Assembly (NCBI GenBank): GCA_008931825.1
Contig: QXVZ01011205.1
Span: 1-31,657 of the forward strand
Direction: 5' to 3'
From: Phallusia fumigata
Lineage: Eukaryota; Chordata; Ascidiacea; Phlebobranchia; Ascidiidae
DNA: 31,657 nt
Shown here piece by piece: positions 20,645-30,700 of this stretch; positions within the stretch are counted from its first letter, which is position 1, and every line of letters starts with the position of its first letter. The notes below the pieces were generated by a model. It was not told the origin of the DNA, made no database searches, and saw nothing but the letters and a program-made list of their open reading frames with translations. A program made the position numbers and the translations under genes.

Positions 20645-21290
20645 TTATTGTACATATTAAATTTACATGTACCAAAACTTCACTATATCATTATGGCTTT
20701 AGTTGTGACCCCGAGTTTCACCACGCACTTTCAGCTGGCCTGTATATGGGTCAAAGTTCAAATGACAGTAACTCGAGATTATTTGAACTTTTCCCTCGCT
20801 AAAAACGTGTCATAACTCCGGCAAATAGTCCGTTGTAAATGTTGGGTCGTCGTTCTGTATTTGGAGTAGCGATATAGATGATTTATGTTTTGACTATTTA
20901 ATCCTATCGAATTAATTGTGTCATAATTGTGTACGAATTTATTTCATTTATTGCCTTGATTTATCGTCAACGTACTACAGATATCAGCCTCTACATTTGA
21001 ACTTACAAAATTTTTCAACAGAACTTAACACCAACTGGTTTTATAAATAGCTTGCCATCTCACAAGTTTGTTTTTGACCCCGGGACATAAAGTCAATATT
21101 TGTGGTTTCGTGTGTTTGTGACGTCGTAGTTACTCTACCGTGACTAGTCACGGGTTTACACAAAGGGCAGAGTAACTGAATGGGAAATTCGGAAATAATG
21201 GAAAGGAAATTGGAAAAAAGTGGAAACTAATTTGGCATACTAATTACAGAATTGCTTGCACAACTTTTAATCTGTTTAATGTATTGAATA
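20645..21290. other. 3' flank with segmental and dispersed repeats
   Basis: 20690-20860 is homologous to the flank of the pseudogene at 15000-15180. 21085-21170 is the second copy of the dispersed repeat at 12560-12645. No gene is seen. Confidence 0.45.
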
Positions 21291-21293
21291 GAA

Positions 21294-21367
21294 GTACCTG
21301 TGTGTGAAAAAACGTTTTTTTGGACAAACGTTGTTGTTATCGTCAGGAAGTACTGGCTTGTACTTTG
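21294..21367. mobile_element. fragment of the ACAAGCCAGTACT MITE family
   Basis: AAGTACTGGCTTGTAC at its right end and ACAAACGTTGTTGTTATCGTC in the middle match, in reverse complement, the element at 30152-30266 (ACAAGCCAGTAC, CCAACAACGTTTGT). The left arm (GAAGTACCTGTGTGTGAAA) is shorter and diverged. Confidence 0.55.
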
Positions 21368-22419
21368 TTATTGTGTTCAAATTTAAACCTTTTAGGTCTC
21401 ACATTTAAGGTAGGTCTCACAGAAATGTCAAAAAATGCGAATCAGTTTACCTTCACATGACACTACAAGCCTTGTTTCAAATTAAAGAACTTTATTGTTG
21501 TACAGCTTGTGTAGATGTGATCAAATAAACTTTTATGTCAGAATGCTTGAAATATAAGAAACTAACATGTTTACGCAACTTAATGGCTCCAACAAATGAA
21601 GTTTGTTGCCATCGTTGTCCAATTTCTCACAGAGAAAAGTACTTTTTCACATGATTTTCTTGACCGTCTGTGCTGAGTAAAACGAGAGAGAGAGAAATGG
21701 AAAAAAGAAACTTATTGATGCGAATCGGATTAAGATTTTATCAACGCCTTTTTTCTTTTGTAGTGTTTTTACTTTGGTTCGCAGTGCATTGATGGGTTTA
21801 AAGTGTTAGTTTGGTATTGCCTGTTGAGTGTACTTTATACTGGTTATGCAAAATGAAAAGGTTCAACAATATATGTAAGGTATTTCTGAATCCCACTATT
21901 TCATTACAATGTGACATAGATCACAACAGGGCAAAGGTTGTTGCAGGAAAGTATGAGAAAATAGGCCAACGTGAGAATACGTGCTGGCCTAGTTTAAATT
22001 TTAATGATCTGTAGTCAAGCTTTACTGCTTAAGCAGCTTGAAGTGTTAGCCCATAAGCTGTGGTTTAAATCTTTGTAGTTGCGAAGTCTCATATTAAGCA
22101 TCAGTTTGTGTTGAATGTGTTCTGTAAAGTATAAGAAATAAACCATTTTGCTCAAGAATCGCATTAAATTGCAATGCAGAATACCGAAATACCGACCATC
22201 TCGGAAGTCATGTGACAATCCGCTTGCTATCTTAACATACAGTTCAACAAAGCTGCTTGTTTTGGACGCCCGGGAAATTGACCATTGTCATTTCGCCGAA
22301 ATCACAAATAGAAAAAAGGGTAAAATTTTTACGCATGACTGCGCGGAGTTTCAGAAAAGTATTTCTGGAAATTATCAAATATATTTTGATCTTGCATCGA
22401 TGCGAAAATTTATATGCAT
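21368..22419. other. intergenic, nothing recognised
   Basis: It includes a short GA-rich run near 21683 and several small reading frames (for example 22148-22456) without domain or splice support. I see no conserved structure. Confidence 0.3.
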
Positions 22420-23205
22420 TGGTATATGGATGACGGTTCTAAGCAGGTATCGGTGAAAGTCATTTCGTTGGCAAATACGCATTGAAACCAGAAATGCATT
22501 ACCAGAAGGTGAAACTACTTGCTCTTAGGTGCAACTGTGCCAATTTATAGACAAATATTAGGCGCGGAATGTATTTTTATTTAACTTGGTAAATGTCGCT
22601 ATTTTGTATGCATTGATGCATGGATGACGGTTGTAAGCAGGTATCTGCGAAAGTCATTTCGTTGGCAAATACGCATTGAAACCAGAAATACATTGCCAGA
22701 AGGTGAAACTACTTGCTCTTAGGTGCAACTGTGCCAATTTATAGACAAATATTAGGCGCGGAATGTATTTTTATTTAACTTGGAAAAAATCGCTATTTTG
22801 TATGCATTGATGCATGGATGACGGTTGTAAGCAGATATCTGCGAAAGTCATTTCGTGGGCAAATACGGATTGAAACCAGAAATTCATTGGCAGAAGGTTA
22901 AACTACTTGCTCTTTGGTGCAACTGTGCCAATTTATAGAAAAATATTAGGCGCGGAAAGTACTTTTATTTGATTCGAAAAAGTCGCTATTTTGTATGCAT
23001 TGATGGATGCATGACGGTTGTAAGCAGGTATCGGTGAAAGTCATTTCGTTGGCAAATACGGTTTGAAACCAGAAATGCATTACCAGAAGGTGAAACTACT
23101 TGCTCTTAGGTACAACTGTGGCAATTTGTTGAAAAATATTAGGCGCGGAATGTATCTTTATTTTGTTCGGAAAAGTCGCTGATTTGTATGCATTCATGAT
23201 GCTTC
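22420..23205. repeat. 194-bp tandem repeat, four units
   Basis: The motif TGACGGTT recurs at 22431, 22625, 22819 and 23012, giving a period of 193-194 bp. Units share AAGTCATTTCGTTGGCAAAT, CAGAAGGTGAAACTACTTGC and ATATTAGGCGCGGAA. Units 1-3 are closest and unit 4 is more diverged at its right edge. It is non-coding, satellite-like. Confidence 0.85.
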
Positions 23206-23929
23206 ACAATGTCGATTGTGACAACTGTGCCAATTTTGATGTGTAATTTTTGTGGAAAATGGCCTTTCATCAGAATTATTGTCATGATGACTCACAAAGC
23301 CCATGGTTACGTCATTGATATTGGGAATGTACTTCTTTTGAAATTGGTTGATACGTTAAAGTTCTGAAATACTATGGGTACGTTCTGTGCTATTTCGATT
23401 GCAATCGTTGTCATCATCAATGTATAATAACGAGAAGCTTTGAACCGTTTGGTTTGTATCCTCGATTGGGAATCGTCATTTACTTTGGGAAAGTGCAAGC
23501 CTAAAATACTGAGGTTGAGGGTACGAATCTCACCGCAGACCGCATTTGGACAGTTTGTCTTAGTGTTAAAAACAAGTCTTGGTTGCGGATGAGCGCTGAA
23601 GCTTATACCATGTAGAACCCGACATACATAAGCTTTGCAGATGACGCGTTGAAACTGGTAGAAAAGCATAACTTTCCGATACATTCTTTGCATAATAGCA
23701 ACATCCATCATGAGCGAAAACCACCAGAAAACCAAGCAACCCTGACGTTGCGTGGAGGGTAAAATTGGCAACTGTTTTTATTTATCTTTACATTGCGTCA
23801 AGCCGCTGGGTATATCTCGTGACTCCACATTCTTGCCTGGAGAAGTCAAAATGAACATCTAATACCAAACATCTCGTTGTTGAATAGCAAAAATAAGTCG
23901 TAGTTGTCAGTTGTAAGCGAAGTATTTGC
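23206..23929. other. unassigned, with a tRNA-like fragment
   Basis: A tRNA/SINE-like B-box (GGGTACGAATCTCACCGCAG) lies at about 23518-23537, preceded by GTGCAAGCCTAAAATACTG. A 154-codon minus-strand frame (23307-23771) overlaps it, has no domain, and is not called. Confidence 0.3.
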
Positions 23930-24716
23930 AGTTGGTAGTTTAGAAAAATTGAGACTTTAAGGTCTGCTGATTACATCGTAAGTCGTTTAATGTTAGTGCT
24001 TGAATAAACTAAGGATGTGTTTCGTGGCCGCTTAAGTAACGAGACATTAGTGGTATCAAAGTTTCCATTGGTTAGCATAAGTGATCTGTGGCAGTTCACA
24101 GTAAAAATAAGCGTTTTGTTAAACTGCAGTTTCGTTTCCTGGGGCGATTTTCTGGCTAAACCAGCGCAACATGCTGTTGGTGTACGTCATCGAGGCTTGT
24201 GACAGCTTTTGCGTCGCGTTGCCGCAGGTCGTTTGCAATTGAGGCTAAAGCGTCCATGCATTGATTACATCAGGTTAAATAAGACCAACGTAGGCTTGTC
24301 GGCTTTGCGTGAATCTGCAGTTGCTGTCATATTAATATTAATGTTACTTTGCCATATTTGCAACATGAGATTGACTGATAATCTTATAACTATAAACCCA
24401 CCAAGGCAGATAATAGAGAACAGAAAGTTGATTTAGTTCTATGACTTCGTCTGATATTAATGTTGTCCATATTTGTACCGAAAGTACATTGCTATGTTTG
24501 CTACACCAGATACGACTGACAATTTCAACCATTAACTTACCAATGTGTAAAAAATGTTGAAAAGCAACGCCGACACTTCAGCTTCAAAAACACGTTAATG
24601 AAGAAATTTATTACAGAAGCATAATTAGTGGGGTGAGTGTGCAAAAGATAGTAATAGTAATCACACTTTGTTTAATGGACAAACTGTACAGGCATCAAGT
24701 TAGCAGTCACACGTAC

Positions 24717-24801
24717 CAGACAGAATGCCACGATTGTGTTGCACGACACATTGCACGTAATATGGCAAACATGCGGAAACACAGTCGTGGCATTCTGTCT
24801 G
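24717..24801. repeat. hairpin-forming inverted repeat
   Basis: CAGACAGAATGCCACGATTG (from 24717) is matched by the reverse complement of 24780-24801 with one mismatch. The arms are about 22-24 bp with a 39-bp spacer, and weaker pairing continues outward (TCACACGT / ACGTGA). It may be a very small MITE or a structured RNA. It overlaps an unrecognised 84-codon frame (24633-24887). Confidence 0.6.
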
Positions 24802-24889
24802 AAAACGTGATCTTTAAATATAACACGCGCATGGAACAATCATTGTACGTCAGGCCTGCAAGATTTTGCCGTCAGCGTAATGTTTGAGT

Positions 24890-25120
24890 TAGTTGTTGAG
24901 TTGTTGAATTTATTTCGATCGGTGAAAGAAAACATAGCGACACAATGCAACTAAAACGTTCACCAAGCCGGAAATAGCTGCGCAACGTTGAGATGTTATG
25001 AGGCGCGAAAATAATGGAGGGCACAATTGGCGAATCAAGGTTGAACGCGCTGCAGCTACATCGTCATTACAAGGCGTTATGTTGCGGGGATCACAAGCAA
25101 TTGAGTTTGGCGCATTGTGA
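24890..25120 (+). repeat. dispersed repeat family B, copy 4
   Basis: The best-preserved copy: GTGAAAGAAAACATAGCGAC, AGCCGGAAATAGCTGCGCAA, TTATGAGGCGCGAAA, CACAATTGGCGAATCAAGG, GCGCTGCAGCTACATCGTC and TACAAGGCGTTATGTTGC. It lies between the two halves of the local duplication at 23930-26060. Confidence 0.65.
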
Positions 25121-25499
25121 GAATTTCTACTGGTGGAGATCGAGGGGGCTCCTATAATGCCAGTCGTTCTAATCTTGTAGCTTGTTGTTTAAACTCGATT
25201 GTTTATGGTTCAAAATAAGCAAGTATGCCAGATCGCATCAACGCAAAATGTTTCGAATATTGAAGGTCTCAGATTAAAAACGAAAAAACAGGCGATTCTT
25301 ACATTATGTGGATTGCAAAAGTTGCAAATGCATTTTTAGTCAGACTCATTGCAATAAAGTGAAAAGGACATCGAGTGCACTTACTTGGACGTGATAAAAT
25401 CTCCAGGGGGATTCCGCTAAAAAGAGTTCTAAAACAATGCGTTTGCCGCACTGACAGGCTGGAAAAAAAGAACGCAGTTGCCAATTTTTTCACGTAAGT
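25121..25499. other. intergenic, nothing recognised
   Basis: It has small reading frames only, none with a recognisable domain, and no repeat shared elsewhere in the window. Confidence 0.3.
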
Positions 25500-26106
25500 A
25501 ATTAGCTTTTGTTAGTTTAGAAGAATAAATGCTGTGAACTACTGTTGTGTACGAAGTAAGTCTTTCATTGTTAGTGTTTGATCAAAAATGCGCTTATGCT
25601 TTATTGTCACCATAGTGTTTCGAAACTGAAGTTTTTTTTATCAGCATACGTTTTTTGAGGCAGATCTTATAAACTATCACATGTAATTATTTTGAACGCA
25701 TCTGGTTCCAAAATAAGCTTTGGGTTAAACTGTGGTTTTGTTTACTTGAGATTATTTACTAGAGAAACCACTTTGCCCTTGGGCGCAATACTGCGGTAGT
25801 GGTGTGCGTTATCAAGGCTTGTCTCATCTTATCCGTTCCCGCATGTCGTTTGCAACTAAGGCTAAAGCGCAGATTTGCTGGTTGAATAATGCTTTGATTC
25901 AGTAATTGCTTTAATGCTGCAACTTCGTATGATAGGAATGTTATCCATTAGTGCCGAAAGTTCTTTGCTTTGTTTAGTAAAGGAAATCTGACAGATATTC
26001 TCAACTATAAACTCATATAGGCAGACATTGTAGAAGAGAAATGCAAAGCATCTACAGCAGCTGCAACAACAAAATTACGCAGCAAATAGTTTCCGAATAC
26101 ATTTTG

Positions 26107-26303
26107 GAGCTGCAGACAGTGCACACTGTTTCGACCTGTAAGGTCTCATCAGTGCAGCTGGTGACAGGACATTGGCCGTTTCGGCTAGTGTAGCCAAATT
26201 ACGGCACTCCAGTTTCGAACAGATGACGTGAAGCATGACTTTTCAGCGGTAACTCCCAACAAACTGCCTTTCAGGTCGAAATAGTGCTCACTGTCTGCAG
26301 CTC
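26107..26303. mobile_element. MITE, GAGCTGCAGA family, copy 2
   Basis: Terminal inverted repeats of 32 bp (26107-26138 and 26272-26303, differing at two positions) begin GAGCTGCAGACAGTG. The interior CAGCTGGTGACAGGACAT and GGCTAGTGTAGCCA match copy 1 at 586-804. No coding capacity. It lies 170 bp upstream of the paralogous first exon. Confidence 0.75.
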
Positions 26304-26469
26304 ACTAATTATTATTGGCTTTTGCTTGTACATTTTGATATATTTCGATAAAGCATAAAAATTATAGTAAAAATGTTGTAAATCATTAACTTATTTTTCG
26401 TTAGGCAAGGGATAAACAGAGTGAGAAGGTGTATGCTGAAATAGGCTTTGCATTTGATAAAAGTTAAAC

Positions 26470-26554
26470 ATGTCACATACGTCTGAGAATAATGATGGCA
26501 TTGAAGAGAAACAAATGCAGCAAGCGTTGGAATCAACCAATAAGAAGGAATCTG
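26470..26554 (+). CDS. first coding exon of a second intelectin-like paralog (partial)
   Basis: The exon starts ATG (26470) and ends CT G|GTGAGC. It encodes 28 residues plus one base. Its second half (EEKQMQQALESTNKKESG) aligns with the first exon of the intact gene (KEEQMQQAMKSTTKKKPG), with the same phase 1 donor, while the first residues differ. A possible acceptor (TTTTTCGTTAG, ending 26404) lies upstream. Exon 2 was not found: the sequence reaches an N at 26678 and then SINE copies. It is either the start of a full gene interrupted by the assembly or an orphan exon. As with the intact copy, it would encode the cytosolic tail of a type II membrane protein. Confidence 0.65.
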
Positions 26555-26677
26555 GTGAGCTTCATCAAATGAAAATTCTTTTAAGGGGGTTAAAATTCCC
26601 TTTCAAAGTAAATATTCTTCGTTTGGAAAAGCTTTAAAATCAGTGATTATTCAACAAGCAGTGCAGCTTAGTGCGGT

Positions 26678-26678
26678 N
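26678..26678. other. assembly gap (single N)
   Basis: This N shows no duplicated flanks, unlike those at 3281 and 19721, so an unknown amount of sequence may be missing here. That would account for the missing exons of the paralog to the left and the missing 3' end of the LDLa-ZP gene to the right. Confidence 0.6.
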
Positions 26679-26684
26679 TCCAAG

Positions 26685-26880
26685 TTTTCCAATGAGGCTT
26701 CCAATTCTAATCCGACTTGGACGTTTTCGTTTGCTTTGGGATAGAAGCTCGCGTGAAGTCCAGCTATAACTAGCGTTGTGGCTGGGGGCCAAGTGCTTTG
26801 CCTAAGCAGACAAATTCATTGCTTCACCCAGTTGAACCCGATGATTGAATCAAGTCACGCAACTAAAACAAAGAAAAAAA
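26685..26880 (+). mobile_element. tRNA-derived SINE, diverged copy
   Basis: A B-box-like GGCTTCCAATTCTAATCC is followed by a body with ATTGCTTCACCCAGTTGAAC and CCGATGAT. This matches ATTGCTCCAACCCAGCGAAC and CCGATGAG in the neighbouring copy at 27040-27290. The left end is lost at the N. Confidence 0.5.
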
Positions 26881-27039
26881 TCAAAATCAAATATAATATT
26901 TCAAAAACAATACAAAGCAGGTTACTCGACTGCGGACTTGTACATAACCTATATTAGAGGTGCAAGCAATACAATTTTACTTCTCATAAGTGTTCAAGTT
27001 GTTTATTCCTAGTAATATGTAATCAACATTTTGAGTACC

Positions 27040-27290
27040 CCGAGTGATTATTGTAACTGCTTAGCACAGGGTTGTGGGTTGTAATCCTGTCTTGGTCGAT
27101 TGTGTTTTACCTGAGCAAGAAACTACAGCGGCATTGCTCCAACCCAGCGAACCCGATGAGTTTTCCAAAACTAAAGTAACTATCTTCAAAATATCGATTC
27201 GAAAATTCAGGCGTTGTTTGATCCAACGAGGATTAAATAAAACAAACAAACAAACAAACAAACAAACAAACAAACGAACAACAACGGCTA
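27040..27290 (+). mobile_element. tRNA-derived SINE with (CAAA)n tail
   Basis: It starts with a weak A-box region (GTAACTGCTTAGCACAGG) and B-box (GGTTGTGGGTTGTAATCCTG). It continues through the common SINE body and ends in a run of about ten CAAA units (27238-27277), the usual tail of such retroposons. The frames on both strands here are by-products. Confidence 0.7.
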
Positions 27291-27498
27291 ACTATACCTA
27301 CTGAATCTCAATGCGCTTTAAGGATAAACTGTTTAAACAGTTAGCAAAAGATCACGTAAAACTTGCGAAAAGCACTTGCGAAAAAGTAAAACTTGCGAAA
27401 ATTTTTGTTTGAAATAATTTTTCTTATGAGACAGTTTGGAGTATGTAGTTAAGTTGATGAAATACCAAGCTCTGACATGCTGAAGTCGCGAGTTCCAA

Positions 27499-27750
27499 CC
27501 TTGCTCTCACATTTCTCATGATTTTAGTGATGCTCATATAGTTTACCAATTACACTTCTTACTATTTCACAGTCGTTGGTTTCAGTTGTTTCACAGATGT
27601 TCATGTTGCACGTGACCCACAACTCCTTGCTCTCACATTTCTCATGATTTTAGTGATGCTCATATAGTTTACCAATTACACTTCTTACTATTTCACAGTC
27701 GTTGGTTTTAGTTGTTTCACAGATGTTCATGTTGCACGTGACCCACAACT
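27499..27750. repeat. 126-bp tandem duplication across an exon-intron edge
   Basis: 27499-27624 and 27625-27750 differ at one base (C at 27593, T at 27719). The right copy contains the end of the last recognised ZP exon and its donor; the left copy repeats 62 bp of that exon and the donor. There is no N between them. It may be a real tandem duplication or two alleles placed side by side. Confidence 0.85.
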
Positions 27751-30700
27751 CCTGTTCCGCATCTCGGTCACCAGCCCAACCGAATCCCAGGAACCCGAAC
27801 ACACGGGGATCGGTCAAGTTGTAGATGACATTCTCTTTTGCAGTAAGAGGATCTTCCACTACACAACTACAAAGAAGGGTTAAGTTTTATTGCAGCTTTC
27901 GTTGTGCTACAAGTCCTCACCCTTCGTTGACCACTAAAAAAACGACCCCAGTTTCGTTTTCAGCGAGTCTCACTTCGCACGCTTTCCCCTAACATAGAAA
28001 GAATTATAACCGGGGAGATTATGTAACTTATAATTTCGATGGATATTATACCTACAAAACCATGTCGGTATCAGGTCCCACATCAATCTTGACACCGATG
28101 TAAACAGGTGATCCAATTGTTATTGCTTGAGCATTTTCCACTGTAGCAAAAGTGTCCGATGTATAACGAGCCATTTCCATTGTGAATGACGACGATGTTT
28201 TGCCCGCATTCACTTCAACATAGAAAGAAAGAGAATTTGTTTGCCGCTGAAATGTCTAGCCTGCGGTGGGATTCGAACCAACTGAACTACGAAGGGTCGG
28301 TGGTAAGCCTGCCAAATGTCGTTTTACAAACACCTCTGCCTGCTGCACATGTCAGCTTCAAGTAGTGGATCGCCAGTTGGTCAACAACTTTGAATTATAT
28401 GCGAACCAACCTACATGCAAGTGTGGGTTTTACTTACTGCACGATATTGGTATAAGTTATTGGCAGCAGAACTGCACAGCTAAACCTGCTGACCTGATAA
28501 GAGCCAAGAGAGGTTGATGCATCGAGACAAGCCCTGATTTGGCGTAACAGCATTGGAACACTACGGTCGGCCATTCCTTTGTGCGGGTTATCACTTGTGA
28601 CGAAGTGGAGCGAACGAGCAAGATCTTGTACGTCACCACGATTCCAGTGTCGCTCTCCTGCAGTGAAACACCACAAACAGAAAATCGCTTGTTGTCATTA
28701 GATAGAGGTAAACAACGCGTTTTTAGCAAGTTAGTATTCTTATAATTTAAATCACATTTCAGCTTATCCACTGGTCTCACATTGATATTTGCTGAACACT
28801 GTTCCATCCCAGTCTGGAACGACATTTCGTATTTGTCTGTTGCGTTGTTCATCGTAGCAGTCAGTCAGTGGTCTCAGATCGTCACCAACCATTTGCAGTT
28901 GGTAAGCTGCTCCGGGAAGCAAAGATCGGACGTAGCTTCCTGGAATGCTGTGAAAACAACCAGAGATTAGAATGGAACCCACGACCGTCATTAGCCAACA
29001 AGTTCAAGAAAGCAAACTCCTTATTTGGTATCTCATTGCAAAATATGATGTCTCAATACTTACCTTGCTAAAACTCCGTTTGAGGAACAATTAGCTGCGA
29101 TCACTGAAAAATAAAGATTTTTGTTTGAAATCCAATACTGAATCGAACTTAAAATGGACTGAACAACCACAATCCTAAAATGCCATAGTTGGTCGTTCTA
29201 ATCCTATTTCGGTTCTTGAGATCGCAAGTGGTTAGTACAACCACCTTGCAATCGTGAGGTTAGTGGTTCTAATCCCAGTTAGGCTTATATGATGGCTAAG
29301 GTTACAAGCACAATCGCCTTGCAATCGTGTGGTTGGTGTTTCTAATCCCATATGCATCACAAGCTGCTTCGAGTGGAACGCACCCCCCTGATGAATGACA
29401 TTGATGTTAATGATATCTGCAACCTTCCGAAACTAGTTGGAAAAAAATACAGGAAGGTAAAAATTGGTAATTGATATTATGAGATGCTTGCTTCAAAGAA
29501 GATGGTCACTTTGATCCGATTCAGGGTAAGGAAAGAACTAAAACGCAAGTAAAAACGCCAGTCAATGGTGAAGTTTGAATTAACAACCCTTTGTATTTTA
29601 ATATTTCGAAAAGTTAAGCACTGTTTCGTCAAACTCTGCGCACACAACATCACTGACGTAATTTTTGAATATTTACTTCTGCAGTTGGCTTTGTCGTCGT
29701 TTCCTGCACAGTCTTTAGGACGGTTGCATTTCATGTACAGAGGTATACAGGTCCCAGAAGCGCATTCATATTCATCAGCCGCACAATTGCCTGCAAGAAT
29801 ATTCAGTTTTTTGGGTTCGACAGCAAGCTAGAAGTAGCTGCGCGACTTTGAAACTTTTAATTTCTTTCTTACGAAACAGCTTCAAATCACAACTTTGTCA
29901 GCCTGAACTGAAGGTTACGTAGCTTTCCTTAACTGAAGAAGATTTTTTTAGGATGAAAATACTTTTCTACTTACCATCACAGTTTTGTTCGTCAATGTCC
30001 CCATCGCATGATGCATTTCCATCACATCTGAAGTAGTTATCTAAGCAGGGACGGTCGCTTGAACACTGAAACATGTGGTTTGGGCAAGTCAGTTTAAAAC
30101 CTGCAAAAAGTTTTGTCAAGTTTTTGAAATCATTCACGGTTTTAAACAAATATACAAGCCAGTACTCGCGTGTGAAACCCTTTCTACGTTCCGACCATTA
30201 CCTGATGATACCAACAACGTTTGTCGACAGGTAGAAAGTGTTTTACACACAAGTACTGGCTTGTATCTTCTAATTAAAAATCGGTTATTTTCAATGTTAG
30301 AGAAAAACAAGCTTCAACGGAGCTGCAACGAAGCAAGCGGCTCGAAAGTTAAATCCTTCATCTGCGATGAGATTCGATCTTCAGACCCCTAGCTTAAGTA
30401 GTGCTGGTGTTAAGCTACTTAACTGCAAATTCTCAAAACTAGAAAAACTCCTGACCATTAAATCAACAGAATAGAATCCCATTTAAACACGCTGCTATTG
30501 CATATCACAATCGGCTTCGTCGTCATTGAAGTCGTAGCAATCATAGTAACCGTCATAGACAAACTCTTGTGGAATGCAATAACCGGATCTACATTCGAAC
30601 TCATCAAGTCCACAATTACCTGCAAAAGTTTGAAATATATTAGGAAAAATACTTTATCAATGCAAATTTATCAATGCAAATTGGTTGCTAAAACTGACTT

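Larger units (their letters stand above)
23930..26060 (+). repeat. diverged local duplication, two non-coding copies
   Basis: About 23930-24520 and 25500-26060 align in the same order over their length. Paired blocks are AAATAAGCGTTTTGTTAAACTG / AAATAAGCTTTGGGTTAAACTG, GTCGTTTGCAATTGAGGCTA / GTCGTTTGCAACTAAGGCTA, and ACTTCGTCTGATATTAATGTT / ACTTCGTATGATAGGAATGTT, the last with CCGAAAGT nearby in both. Copy 2 lies 400 bp before the paralogous first exon at 26470. No coding frame is kept between copies. Confidence 0.6.

Noticed and set aside
23307..23771. 154-codon minus-strand frame
   Set aside because: It overlaps a tRNA-like B-box fragment and has no recognisable domain or exon partners.
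24633..24887. 84-codon frame over the hairpin
   Set aside because: Coding potential is not supported; the inverted repeat explains the sequence better.
27061..27273. minus-strand frame starting with repeated LFVCLFV
   Set aside because: It is the reverse reading of the SINE's (CAAA)n tail.
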